Of a stretch of DNA of 64,000 bases, positions 13,006 to 23,655 are shown piece after piece. Position 1 is the stretch's first letter. Each line of letters starts with the position of its first letter. The DNA comes from Nyssa sinensis (taxonomy: Eukaryota; Streptophyta; Magnoliopsida; Cornales; Nyssaceae). The position numbers and the translations under genes were made by a program. The notes under the pieces were generated by a model. That model made no database searches. It saw only the letters and a list, made by a program, of their open reading frames with translations, and had not been told where the DNA came from. The stretch is taken from contig CM018031.1 in the NCBI GenBank assembly GCA_008638375.1, positions 18,446,915-18,510,914 of the forward strand, read 5' to 3'.

Positions 13006-13013
13006 TATTTATA
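13006..13013 (-). promoter_or_regulatory. TATA box of the RH41-type helicase
   Basis: On the minus strand this reads TATAAATA inside CCTATAAATATT, about 30 bp upstream of the point where a GC-richer transcribed leader seems to begin. Spacing and orientation fit the inferred 5'UTR exon. Confidence 0.5.
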
Positions 13014-15377
13014 GGTCATTTGAACCGTACAAATCCTTTAAACCGCGAACGCCGGTCTGACCGACGGTTTTCTCAAAATCTAATGATTTTTCAGTACAAA
13101 TGGTTTTATATTATGAAACCAACCGGATTCTGCTCCCCAGTTCAACCGGTCGATCAGATTTTTAAATCATTGGTTTCAATTGGACACTGTGAATGTGTGT
13201 CTTGTCTAACAAAACAAAAATAAGATAAATTAAATAAATATTTTTTGTGATTTAATTTAGTTATAATTTAGCTTTAATTTTTGGCATAATTAAACTAGCA
13301 CTCTCTGTCACACATTGTGGAGGGATTTTTTTTTTTTTATATTTTTTTTGAAAAAAGCAATATGAACTCTGAATCAATAAATCGAAAATAATGAAATACC
13401 TATTTTACCCCCATAATTTTACCCCCTCTCTGTGTCTACCCTCTCACTTCTCTAATCTCTTTCACTCCCTCTCTCATTCATTATCTGTTAAACCCACACA
13501 CACGTACAAATTAGACAGACACACCATTACATACTACTATTGAAGTCTAATGTTTTGAGAATTAGCTTAATAGTAGTAGTAGTGACACTGTGGTTCACTT
13601 CTTCTAGTTGATTAAGCGATTCATTGGTGGGTTGCTTTGAGCGAGCTATGCACATAAGTATTTTTTACTTCTCTAGTTGACTTTATATATATATAACTTG
13701 TACATGTATATGTCACTTTTGGGAGCGAACTGATTGTGGAACAAACAACGGATTAGTCTAGAAGCACCGAGAGTCGACTAGATAAAAAAGAATAGAGCAG
13801 TCGTTTAACAAGCCTACAACATTAAAAACCATATCAACACAATGCTTACATTATACACATACACATATACACACACACACACATATAGAGAGAGAGAGAT
13901 TGGATATGAGACCTCCTTAACTTAGAGGGGATCAGTTTTGGTTCAATTGCAAAATCAACAAGGAAGATTGTCTCCCCTTTCAAAATCTCCATTCTCTCAT
14001 TGCAGTAAGTATCCTATCTCAAAGGCTTGAGGATGGAAAGTTGCAGCAAGGAAAGTTGTCTTATCCTGCCCTTTACTATCTCATCAACTTTTTTTAATTC
14101 TGATAAACTTGAGATTGCAGTAGATGATATGGAAAATCTTGTGAGAATTCATAAAGTTTGCAAGTGGGAATCTTTATAAAGGGTCCTGAGAAAAAACTTA
14201 TTCGCTAAAATTATGTATAAGTACAAAGTTTCATCGAAATTAGCAAAGTAAGTCGATCCCTTACGCCCATATGTTCAATCTCACGTTCTCATCCATGTAA
14301 CTCTTTAAGCCTAAATTTAATTCAAGTTTTTCCCAAGTTTACACCAAATTCGCAAACCACCCCTCAAAACCTTATTTTGTCCAAAACTTTGAATTTACTT
14401 AATTAACAAAATTTAATTTATTTGAAAAAATACCCTCTCAATTCTCTCTCTGCCTCTTTTACCTCCGACCACCACCACCACAAAAACCCACCACCTCACC
14501 ATTCTTAATTTTTTTTCTATTTATCAGGCTTTGCACCCAAGTATATTGGCAAAGGAGCTTGTAAGCTTACAGGAGAAAGGGTTGTCATACCAGCAATGTT
14601 GCAATAATATTGAGGCTAGCGATAGCGACTCCAGGTATATACATACATACACACTTAACTTGGAAAGAAATCAAAAAATTGTAACAATTGGCTTTGTTGA
14701 GTGAAAATTTGTAACGTTGATATTCATATATTTATATTTAACAGTGGGCTATTATACTTTTGATTAAGAAATAATGAAGAGAGATGGGGAAAGAAAGATC
14801 TATCAATCATTTATTATATATATAATGATAAATATTAGGTCACAGATAGGGAAGAACATGGTGGAGAGATGCTAATGAAACTGTGATGAAATGAAAATCA
14901 AATGGCATTGAAAGACAAATTTGGGTTAAGCTAACAAATTCAGCTAATGTCATCACAAACGCATAGTCAAAGGTCAACTAATGATTTTGAGTAATATGTT
15001 AGACAGAGTTATAACATATGGGAGGTCATTGGAATTAGGGTAAAAGTTAGAATTGAATTGTAATTAAGCTAAATTGTAAGGGAGATTGGTGTAATTTATT
15101 CATAAAAATAAAAATAAACAACTAAATTGTATCCCTAGAAAACTGATGTGTAATAACCAGCATAACTAGACAGATATATACAAGACACACATAAAAAGAT
15201 CATTTCACAAGAATTCCTTTTAAACAAAAAAAAAAAGTGATGAAAAGAGACATTTCGTTCGTGTTCCCTTAATTTTTCTTGAAATAGTCATTAGACACAT
15301 AAATATAATTTTACATAATTTGAATTTTGCCACATCATTCAAAAACTTTCACAAGATTCTCCATACAAAAACTGATG
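13014..15377. other. Intergenic region between the helicase and the copia element
   Basis: Mostly AT-rich. Apart from the exon-like segment at 14528-14634 I see no gene. A short (CA)n/(GA)n tract lies at about 13865-13895. Confidence 0.5.
14528..14634 (+). pseudogene. Orphan exon-like segment, unassigned
   Basis: A polypyrimidine tract and AG (ctatttatcag) precede 107 bases open in one frame (35 codons plus two bases), and a good donor (CCAG|gtatat) follows. The translation contains LAKELVSLQEKGLSY and a Ser/Asp-rich end. It resembles a real internal exon, but I do not recognise the family and found no partner exons nearby. It may be a gene fragment left by duplication or carried by a transposon. 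Confidence 0.35.
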
Positions 15378-15382
15378 ACAAC
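15378..15382. repeat. Left target-site duplication of the copia element (ACAAC)
   Basis: Directly abuts the terminal TG at 15383 and matches 20345-20349 exactly. Confidence 0.85.
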
Positions 15383-15888
15383 TGTTGAAAATTGGAGGCC
15401 AAGACTCGCAAGGTACGAGACTTCCCTCCTGTGAAAGACACTCTGTTGTTCATTGATTACCTCATGCACCGCCACTTCTCTCAGCTTTCCTCGACTTTGC
15501 ACTGTTCCGGCCATTTGTTTTCACTGAGGTACCACCACCATTGGAAAGCCCATTCAGAGAGGAGTCCAACGCCGCCGAAATCACCGCCATCGACCTCCAC
15601 ATGCGCCCTCACGCGCCTCTGTGTTTTCTATCGCGCCGGCATTGAGCTACCCCCACGCGCCTGCACTCACAGCTTCGTAATGCCACGTCAGCCCTAGTCC
15701 ACGTCATCACCATGTCAGCCCTAGTTCCACTTCAACTTCTGCCGCCACGTCATCGTTGACTTTGACAATTGATCGTTGACTTTGAGAGTTGACTTTGACC
15801 TTTGACTTTTTGTAAATCAGGTGCTTTATGCTTAATTTTTTGTCCTGATTTCATTTTTGTAATCTGTTTGTGTATTTGGCGTCTCGAT

Positions 15889-16815
15889 ATGTCTTAATCT
15901 GCATTGAATCTCAATTCCATTGTCCGTCTTATTGATGTAATGTTGGATGGATCCAATTATAGTATGTGGGCTCAGAATATGGAGGTTTTCTTAAAAGGAC
16001 ATCGATTATGGCGTTATATGACTGAAGCTCTTTCTAAACCCGTCCAGAAGGAAAGTGAGAAACAATAAGCATTTGCATCTCGTCTAGAAGAATGGGAAAG
16101 TACTCATTACAAGATTTTGTCTTAGTTCATCAACACCTCTATTCCATCCATCAATAGTCTTCTTCCAAGACTTGGGAATGCTAAGGTTGCTTAGGATTTT
16201 TTGGCCAAAAGATACAACTGCACTTATGATCCTTCCTTGGAGTTTCAACTAGAAGCTAAACTTTATTAGATGCGTCAAAAACCAGGTCAGTCCATTGCTG
16301 ATTTTTATTCTCAGACCAATCATCTTTGGGAACAATTATCTGTCGCAAATCCGAAGTTAGCATGTGCTTAAGACATTCAAACGTTTGCTGCCTGGCTTGA
16401 TCGACGGAAGTTTATGCACTTTGTGATGGCTTTTCGTGATGATTTTGAATCTATTCGAGCCTCTCTTCTTCATCATCAACCACTTCCGACTTTAGATGCT
16501 GCGATTTCTGAACTTATCTTTGAAGAAACTCATCGTTCCACTATGAAGATGTAATCCTCTGATATGGTTCTCGCCACTACTTCTCGTGGTCCCTCACTGT
16601 CTTTTACTAGGAATTCATCCTCTCTATCCAACTCCAAGACATCTGATATGGTTCTCGCCACTACTTCTTGTGGTCCTTTACCGTCTTCTACTGGGCATGC
16701 CTCCTCTCAATCCAACTCCAAACTTGCTTATTGCAGGTGGTGTAGACTGCCTGGTCACATCATCGATGAATGTCGCAAATTCAAGTACCACAATCAACGA
16801 CAAGCTTCCCAATAG
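15889..16815 (+). pseudogene. Copia gag with CCHC zinc knuckle, broken
   Basis: Nucleocapsid/capsid polyprotein region. The reading starts at ATG 15889 and meets TAA at codon 3 (15895). It then reads the usual copia gag landmarks, including a DGSNYSMW segment, LWRYM and QSIADFYSQTNHLW. Several in-frame TAG/TAA codons interrupt it. Most stand where Gln or Trp would be expected, as C-to-T or G-to-A change would produce. The zinc knuckle CX2CX4HX4C lies at 16732-16773 with Cys, Cys, His and Cys all present. The tract just before it contains a duplicated Ser/Thr-rich block (SDMVLATTS twice). Confidence 0.85.
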
Positions 16816-16939
16816 ACAACTGCGGTCGCTGCCCTTACTTTCTCTGTACCCGAGTCTTCATCTCAGTCTACTCCGTCTCACTGCAGCTGACGTAAAGGAC
16901 TTAATTCACCAGTTTTTGTCCCAATCCTCCACTAGCTTG

Positions 16940-17302
16940 TCCGTCACCCTAGGTAAACCTCCATGGTTTATAGACTCTGCTTGTTGTAACCATATGACAT
17001 ATGATTCCACCATCTTCTCTCATAAAACTGCTCTTTCTCCCAATCCTACCATATACACTGCCAATGGTTCTCATATGCCTGTTAGTCACATAGGGTCTAT
17101 TTCTACTTCTAATTTATCTGTCAGTGATACTTACCTTGTGCCTAAGTTATCCTTAAATCTTTTTTCTATTAGACAACTTTGTGAGTTAGGTCTTGACTTG
17201 AAATTCTCTAACAAGGGTGTTGATGTACAGGATTCACAGGTGGGTCAGCTGTTTGGGAAAGGCCGTAAAGTTGGACATCTTTTCGAGCTCACATCTCTAT
17301 AG
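16940..17302 (+). pseudogene. Copia aspartic protease domain
   Basis: Reads WFIDSACCNHMT, with the catalytic Asp codon at 16973. The usual D-S-G is D-S-A here. A typical copia protease body follows (YTANGS, LSLNLFSIRQL). The frame ends at TAG 17300-17302, just before the pre-integrase segment. Confidence 0.8.
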
Positions 17303-17326
17303 ATTCCTTCTTCAACCACCAGTTCC

Positions 17327-18330
17327 ATGGCTGCTATCACAATTACTTCCAATTTGTGGCACTCCCGGTTAGGTCATGCCTCACTTCCACGTATCCAGTT
17401 CTTAGCTTCTCAGGGTCATTTAGATTCAATTAATTTTCAGTCTTTTGATTGTGTGTCATGTCATCTTGGAAAACAAACCCATTTATCCTTTAATAAAAGT
17501 GACTCTTTTTCGCTGCACCTTTTGACTTAGTTCATTCTGATATTTGGGGCCTTACCCCGACTCCGACTGAAGGGGGATCTTGTTATTTTGTTATCTTTGT
17601 GGATGATTGTAGTCGTCATAGTTGGATTTATCTTTTGCAGCATAGGTTTGAACTCGCAACTGTTTACCAAAATTTTCATAAAATGGTGCAAACTTAATTT
17701 TCTTATACTTTTAAAACTTTTCGTTCAGATAATGCAATGAAATATAAGAATAAGTCATTTCTTACCCTTTTACAATACAATGGGACAGTCTCTTGCCATT
17801 CTTGCCCATTCACCTCACAACAAAATGGTCGAGCAGAAAGTAAACATCACCACATTCTGGATACAGTAAGAGCACTTCTCATTTCTGCCTCTCTTCTAGA
17901 ATGTTTTTGGGGAAAAGCTGCCCTTACTGTTGTCTACACCATCAATCGTGTTCACTTACCCACTATATGCAATAAAATCCCGTTTAAACTTCTCCATGGT
18001 ACAATCCCTAACTACTCCTTACTTCGAGTTTTTGGTTGTGTTTGTTTTTTCACTCTTCTCCCACACGAACGCACCAAACTTAAGCCTCGATCCAGACTCT
18101 GTTGTTTTCTTGGTTATGGTCTTACTCAGAAAGGTTATCGTTGCTATGATCCTATAGCCAAACGTCTTTGTATTTCTCGTCATGTAGATTTTTGGGAACA
18201 TAAGATGTTTACGAGTATTTCACCTTTTCCGCCGTCCTCTACTACTTATGCTCCTATTTTTACTGACCCATCTATTGCTTTACTCCCTGACTCCTCTACA
18301 GAGATGCCAAGCTCCTCAGTTGTTCCTTAT
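17327..18330 (+). pseudogene. Copia pre-integrase and integrase, frameshifted
   Basis: The HHCC zinc region reads LWHSRLGH followed by CVSCHLGKQ. A frameshift near 17510-17525 moves the core into another frame (HSDIWG). The three catalytic positions are visible as Asp in HSDIWG, Asp in RSDNAMKY and Glu in NGRAESKHHH. A second shift lies at about 17695-17740. The C-terminal part (FGCVCF, FLGYG) continues to the linker. Confidence 0.85.
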
Positions 18331-18489
18331 TCACCTATTTTGGAGACATCTGACACGTCTGCTGATACTCTTGATCCGTCAACTGCCTCCAAGCCTGTCC
18401 AAGTACCTGCACTCCGTCAATCCACTAGAGTAAGAGCTTCTCTTCCTCATCTTCAAGATTTTCATTATTATTATGCCCTTGCTACTCTT

Positions 18490-19200
18490 CACGAACCTCA
18501 CAGTTATCGTGAGGCTATTGCTGACCCTCTTTGGCAGAAAGCTATGTCGGATGAACTAGAAGCTCTCACTAAAACTTATACTTGGGACCTGGTGGATTTA
18601 TCTTCTGGAAAGTCTGCAGTTGGATGTAAGTGGGTCTACAAAATCAAGACTCGATTAGATGGATTAGTGGAACGATACAAAGCTCGTCTTGTTGCCAAGG
18701 GTTTCTTTTAGGAGTATGGTATTGACTATAAGGAGACTTTTGCCCCTATTGCTCGTCTTACCTCTGTTCGCTCTTTGCTTGCCGTTGTTGTTGTGCGTCA
18801 TTGGCAACTATTTCAGATGGATGTCAAAAATGCATTCTTGAATAATGATCTTGCCGAGGAAGTTTATATGCATCCTCCTCTTGGTTATAACCATCCTCCT
18901 CACATAATTTGCCATTTTCGACGTGCTCTCTACGGTCTCAAGCAAGCTCCCCAAGCCTGGTTTGCTAAATTCAGTTGTGTTGTTGCTCAACAGGGATTTA
19001 CCCCCAATGCTTATGACTCCGCTCTTTTCCTTCGGACCACTGGTGCTGGTGTTATTCTTATTCTTTTTTTATGTTGATGACACGATCATTACAAGGGATG
19101 ATCTCTCTGGTATTCAAGATCTTCAATACTTTTTGAGTCAGAATTTTGAGATGAAGGACTTAGGGCAGCTTAACTACTTTTTGGGTCTTGAGGTTACATC
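18490..19200 (+). pseudogene. Copia reverse transcriptase, interrupted by stop and frameshift
   Basis: Begins at REAIADPLWQKAM and runs through KWVYKIK and ARLVAKG. A TAG at 18709-18711 stands where Gln is usual. It continues with FAPIARLTSVR, QMDVKNAFLN and LYGLKQAPQAW. A +1-type frameshift near 19065 separates the fingers/palm from the catalytic YVDD at 19069-19080. The polymerase fold is complete in outline but not translatable as one protein. Confidence 0.9.
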
Positions 19201-19544
19201 CGGTTCAGATGGTTATTATCTTTCTCAAGCTAAGTATGCATCTGACTTGCTCTCTAAAGCAGGCTTGATTGACAGCAAAACATACACTTTTCCGCTTGAT
19301 CCCAATGTTCGGTTGCTTGCTACTGATGGTGACTCTCTTCCTGATGCTACTTTGTATCGGCAACTGGTCGGTAGTCTCATCTATCTTACTGTTACCCGAC
19401 CAGACATTTCCTATACGGTTCATCTGGTTAGCCAGTTTATGAGTGCCCCTTGCTATACTCACTATGTTGTTATTCTTCGCATCCTTTGGTATGTCAAGGG
19501 AACTTTGTTTCATGGACTTTACTTTTCTTCTCGCTCATCTCTTG

Positions 19545-19995
19545 AGCTTCGTTCTTACTCTGACGCTGACAGGGCTGGTGATCCTACCGATCGTTGCTCC
19601 ACCACAGGGTACTATTTCTTACTCGGCACCTCTCTAATTTTTTGGCGTAGTAAGAAACAGACTGTTGTTACCCGCTCCAATACTGAGGCTGAGTACCGTG
19701 CACTTGCTGATACTACAGCTGAACTTTTGTGGTCACGATGGCTTTTGACAGACATATGTGCTCCTCAAACGACTAGTTATCCTTTTTATTGTGATAATCA
19801 GAGCGCTATCCAGATTGCTCACAATGATGTCTTTCATGAGCGCACCAAACATATTGAAATTGATTGTCACTTCATTCGGCACCACCTTCAGCAGGGCACA
19901 TTGGATCTCGATTTATCTCGTCTGAAGATCAACTTGCCGATATTTTCACGAAGTCTCATCCTCTTGGTCGGCTACGTGATTTTGTTTCCAAACTC
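19545..19995 (+). pseudogene. Copia RNase H domain
   Basis: Reads SDADRAGDP, CSTTGYYFLLG, SKKQTVVTRS and TEAEYRAL, then CDNQSAIQIAHN and the HIEIDCHFIRHH block. The acidic active-site residues (Asp in SDAD, Glu in TEAEY, Asp in CDNQ) are present. A frameshift near 19915 removes the usual C-terminal end. Confidence 0.85.
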
Positions 19996-20029
19996 CAGTT
20001 GACTTCGTCATCTCGAGTTTGAGGGGGCC

Positions 20030-20130
20030 TGTCTCCTTCTACCTATAAATAGGCCCCGTATTGTACAATTTTTATACACAGAAATATACACAAATATTTC
20101 CCCAGTTCTTTTCTTTTCTGTATTCTTTCA
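20030..20130 (+). repeat. 101-bp LTR-like unit with TATA box, next to polypurine tract
   Basis: It follows the polypurine tract TTTGAGGGGG, starts TGTCTCC, contains TATAAATAG and ends ATTCTTTCA directly before a PBS-like site. This looks like a shortened copia LTR; no matching copy exists at the 5' end. Confidence 0.6.
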
Positions 20131-20344
20131 TGTATCAGAGCCAGGCCAGAGATCCAACCTTGAGCTAGATGCACGAGGCCGCTTACCTGGCTTCCCTCCG
20201 CAAGCAATGTAGTCCAAAGGGAGTGTTGGATTGTCTCACACCGCCCGTCTCTAGCTCCTCTAGTCTATCTATATGGCTAGCTGCCCCTCTCCTTAACACT
20301 TGGGTTTTAAGGAGCTAAATGGGCTAGGCCTCCAATTTTCAACA
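20131..20344 (+). mobile_element. TRIM-like tail: PBS-like site, short internal region, 121-bp LTR
   Basis: TGTATCAGAGCC (20131-20142) differs by one missing base from the initiator-Met tRNA primer site TGGTATCAGAGC. About 80 bp later a purine-rich AAAGGGAG precedes a 121-bp unit starting TGTTGGATTG and ending TTCAACA (20224-20344). PBS, short spacer, PPT and a short LTR are the layout of a terminal-repeat retrotransposon in miniature. From memory the sequence resembles known plant TRIM families. Confidence 0.6.
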
Positions 20345-20349
20345 ACAAC
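20345..20349. repeat. Right target-site duplication of the copia element (ACAAC)
   Basis: Directly follows the terminal CA at 20344 and matches 15378-15382 exactly. Confidence 0.85.
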
Positions 20350-20410
20350 TATCCAAAATTTGTTAAATGGAAATTCTAAGAGCTGAAATTCTAGTACAAA
20401 CAGAAGTAAG

Positions 20411-21838
20411 TGTTGGGTTAAGGGGATTCTTATAATTTTGATGATAACAAGACATTGATTATGTGAACTAATAATCTATCTTAAGTGATAATGCAAATAG
20501 ATCAGCAAGCTTAGAAAATGTTTGACCAATGATGAAAAAGATCAAACTCATGGTGATATTCTCACAAGATCAAGCATCAAACCAAACACAAGACAAATAA
20601 AAGCACTCAAGTCCAAGGAATCAAGTGAAAACTTAATTTTTTCTTATTTTGTGTTTTTGAGTGAACTATGATTAATTGGTCAAATGCATAACGCTTAAAT
20701 GTTTAATTGATCAACTAAAATCAATCAATAAAATGATTTTTCAAAAGCATAACACTAATAAACTTCAAGCTTTGGAAAGTCAACGTATTTGAAAAAGAGA
20801 ACATTGAACAAAATAGGCAATATTGCAAAATTGTCAAATTTAGTCGACTAAGTTGTCAATTCAGTCGACTAAATCATGTTCATAAAACATGCCTATTTTT
20901 GTCTCTGTTAAATTCAGTCGACTGGACCCAAGACTTAGTCAACTGAATGTGTATTTGTTCGTAAGGCCTTTACATACTATCTAATTCAATCAACAAAAGT
21001 GAACATTCAATCAACTAAATTACATAAGTCATTTTGTGTACAAATTAACACTAAAAGATTCAGTCGATTGAATCCAAGAATCAATCGAGTGAATGACCTT
21101 TTAACAAAATCAACATCTACCTTCTGAAAAAATTAGTTGAGTTCTTCAGTCAATTGAATTATGATTCAATCAACTGAATGATGAACTTAATTAATTGATT
21201 TTTTTGATCTAGCACTTTCAAGTTCAAATTTTAAACATATCAAAAAAGGGAACAACTAGTTTTTAATCAAATGACTATATTCTTCAAAGGCCTATAAATA
21301 GAGGTTATCGAAAACATTTATTACTAACACTTACTTCCTCTCGCATTCAAATCATTCAAAATGACTTAAGATCAATTTCAGATCTAGATCTCAAAGTTCT
21401 CTCATCTCTTAAATACTCAAGTATTTATTGATCAATCATTAGAGAGTGAAGTGTTATTGTACCAAACCATTCAACTCTAGAAGAAAGTATTTTTTTGGTA
21501 AACTCTTTGTATCTTCTCATTACGGTGAGATTTGCGAGTTTGTGCTACCCTTGTGAGGACAAAATGGATTTTGCTGGGAAAACAACGGGGAACTCTTCAT
21601 TCTAATTGTTTGATTCCACTTGTGAAGGAGCTCATATAATGGAAACACTCAAGTAGGGAACTTGAGCCGAGAATGTAGGAAGTTTTTTGAATCTCGTAAA
21701 ATCATTGTGTATGCTTTTTCTTCCTTACTCTTTACTTACTTTGTACTTTACTTGTATTAATATTTAAAGTTTGTAAAAGTAGATCATATTTTTCAAATAC
21801 CTTATTCACCCATTTCTAAGGTACATATCTAGGCAACA
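20411..21838 (+). mobile_element. LTR-like unit (solo LTR) containing AGTCGACT-type motif array
   Basis: It begins TGTTGGGTTAAGG and ends GGCAACA. The body has the AATTTTGATGATAACA-like start and CTTTGTATCTTCTCATT 3' part familiar from large copia-type LTRs. No coding sequence is present. The flanking pentamers (GTAAG and ATGAG) do not match well, so the target duplication is lost or the ends are slightly off. It lies only 61 bp to the right of the copia/TRIM insertion. Confidence 0.6.
20836..21200. repeat. Array of near-palindromic AGTCGACT-type motifs
   Basis: Motifs of the form TTCAGTCGACTGAAT, including decayed versions such as TCAATCAACTAAAT, occur at least ten times in 360 bp, often in pairs. 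They sit inside the LTR-like unit. Confidence 0.75.
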
Positions 21839-22279
21839 ATGAGTTTTTCACATAAAAAATAGTATTCAAAAAATCACTATTAACATACTTTCATATGAAT
21901 AAACAACTTTTTATGAACAAATTATTTGTACCAGACAAAAACACAAATCCAGAATATCATAATTTTTAGGTGGCTAGCTTCCATAAATTTAACAAAATTA
22001 CATAAACTTAAACAAATAATATATAAGAACAGATTCAAAAGTTAATTACCTATTTCCAAAAAATACTTGCAAATATACTCATGGAATTTCAAAATCTTGT
22101 AGCCAGGGGTGGAGCACACATGAATGAGTAAATTTGAAAAATATAATGGCTCTATATGTAATATCAAGGGTAAATTACACCTACCTTGTGGTTTAGACCT
22201 ATTACAACCCAATCTAATGCTTGACCTAATTACATAGACCTCCCATGTATTATTAATCCATTTAGCATATTTTTCTAAC

Positions 22280-22704
22280 ATTCTTTGATAAACGAACTTT
22301 GCATTTTCTCATTGCAGTAAAATTTGCAAGTAGGTGCTTCCATTGTGAGACAAAACTATATATTTTGTTAGGAAAAATAGTTAGGAGCTCTCGTAAGTAG
22401 GTGCTACCCTTGTGAGGCAAAAAGTAATATTTTGCTGGGCAAAAAAGTTAGAAAGTCTTGTTGTAAATGTTTAACTTCCACATGTACAGAGATCAAGATA
22501 GTGAAAAACCACAAGTGGGAATGCTTGAGTCGAGGATGCAGGAAATTTTTTGAACCTCGTAAAAATCATTGTATTCGCTCTCTTTCTCTCTCTACACTTT
22601 TACATGTGCATTTTCTGTATTCATTTTTAAAGTTTGCAAAAGCTATCAATATTTGTAAAATATCCTCTTCACCCCCTCTAGGATAAATTTATTTGGACAA
22701 CAAT
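22280..22704 (+). mobile_element. Partial second copy of the same LTR family (3' part)
   Basis: Shares GGTGCTACCCTTGTGAGG, TTTTGCTGGG, the TTTTTTGAA-CTCGTAAAA stretch and the terminal ACAACAA with 21480-21838. An internal duplication of about 75 bp (about 22310-22440) is specific to this copy. Confidence 0.55.
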
Positions 22705-23474
22705 TTCTTTATAGCTTGTTTTCTCCATGTATATTAAAAAAACAAAAAAAAAATGAATGTAAATAATAATCCCATTATATGATATTTAAATTTTGCTCCA
22801 AATTACTAGATACTTCATTAAATAAATGCTAATTTATTTCAATTATATATTAATTTAATTTTCAAAATATACAGAATATATAAAAATATTATTTAGTTAC
22901 TCTATACTCGTATTTATTTTATAAGTTATATATTTATTTATACTACATAATATTGTAAATATATTATATAACATAATATTTATATATAATTTAATTTAAT
23001 ATAACATGCGTCCAAAACAATGTAAAATCATTTAATAAAGAATAAAAGATAAAACTGATATTATATAGTCAATAATCAATTCTGAATAATTTTCACCAAA
23101 TACTCAACAATCATTTCTTATATCGTAATCACTTCTAGATGACATCATTTCAAACACTAGATTGATTCTACCAGAACCACTTTCTTAGAATAACTTCATC
23201 CAGAATTAATTCTCCATAAGTTAAAGCTTCCCAAACGGGCATTTATTCTTGTACTTTTGCCTTAAAAAGGTAACCTGTGAAAGCTCACTAAGTCACCATT
23301 ATACCCAAAATGGTGGACAAAGCGAAATCTAGAATGTTGGCTTGAGTTAAGCAAACATTGGTGAGAATCCAATGCCCCGAAAACTACACAAGGTGAGTCA
23401 AGGCCCATGAAAGATGAGTCGGGGCTCCTATACCACCACCCCTTTTTGGTCCGATGGATAAAGGAGGCTAGGAT
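22705..23474. other. AT-rich intergenic stretch
   Basis: No gene or recognisable mobile element seen; very AT-rich between 22740 and 23060. Confidence 0.5.
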
Positions 23475-23655
23475 AGCTTGTGAGGTCTCTAGTTCAAGTC
23501 TAAGATAACATAGTTGCACCAAGGAAAGAGAATAGATGTATGAAACCATCATGCATCTTCCACTTGGCTCAGGGGATATAGGTCAATTGGTAGAATTTCA
23601 CTCTTGCAATTGAATTGTTGTGATTATAGGTTAGATATGTATAATTTTCCAAGTA
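23475..23655 (+). other. Nuclear plastid DNA insert: trnI-GAU 3' end, spacer, trnA-UGC exon 1 and intron start
   Basis: GAGGTCTCTAGTTCAAGTCT near 23492 resembles the 3' exon of plastid tRNA-Ile(GAU). It is followed by the short spacer text (AAGAGAATAGA, CATGCAT, CCACTTGGCTC). Then GGGGATATAGGTCAATTGGT begins a copy of plastid tRNA-Ala(UGC) exon 1, running to CTCTTGCAA and into the start of its group II intron. Compared with my memory of the plastid sequence, most differences are C-to-T or G-to-A, as in an old methylated nuclear copy. The tRNA 3' exons are missing or mutated, so it is not a working tRNA gene. Confidence 0.72.

Larger units (their letters stand above)
15383..20344 (+). mobile_element. 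Decayed Ty1-copia retrotransposon with TRIM-like 3' tail and 18-bp inverted termini
   Basis: The insertion is flanked by the 5-bp target duplication ACAAC (15378-15382 and 20345-20349). It begins TGTTGAAAATTGGAGGCC and ends with the exact reverse complement of that sequence. Inside, in copia order, are gag (15889-16815), protease (about 16960), integrase (17327-18200), reverse transcriptase (18490-19200) and RNase H (about 19550-19990), then a polypurine tract near 20017-20027. Every domain is broken by stops or frameshifts, so the element is dead. There is no 5' LTR and no PBS before gag. Instead a 101-bp LTR-like unit (20030-20130), a PBS-like site (20131-20142) and a second TG...CA unit (20224-20344) sit at the 3' end. 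Confidence 0.9.

Noticed and set aside
15392..15697. Open frame of 101 codons at the start of the copia element
   Set aside because: It covers the untranslated leader before gag; composition and position fit noncoding leader, and no protein family is apparent.
20030..20349. Reading the whole element as a normal LTR retrotransposon with 5' and 3' LTRs
   Set aside because: Neither 3' LTR-like unit has a counterpart in 15383-15888; only the 18-bp inverted terminus is shared.
23577..23620. tRNA-Ala-like sequence
   Set aside because: Only the first exon of the plastid split tRNA is present, with several substitutions and no 3' half, so it is not a nuclear tRNA gene.
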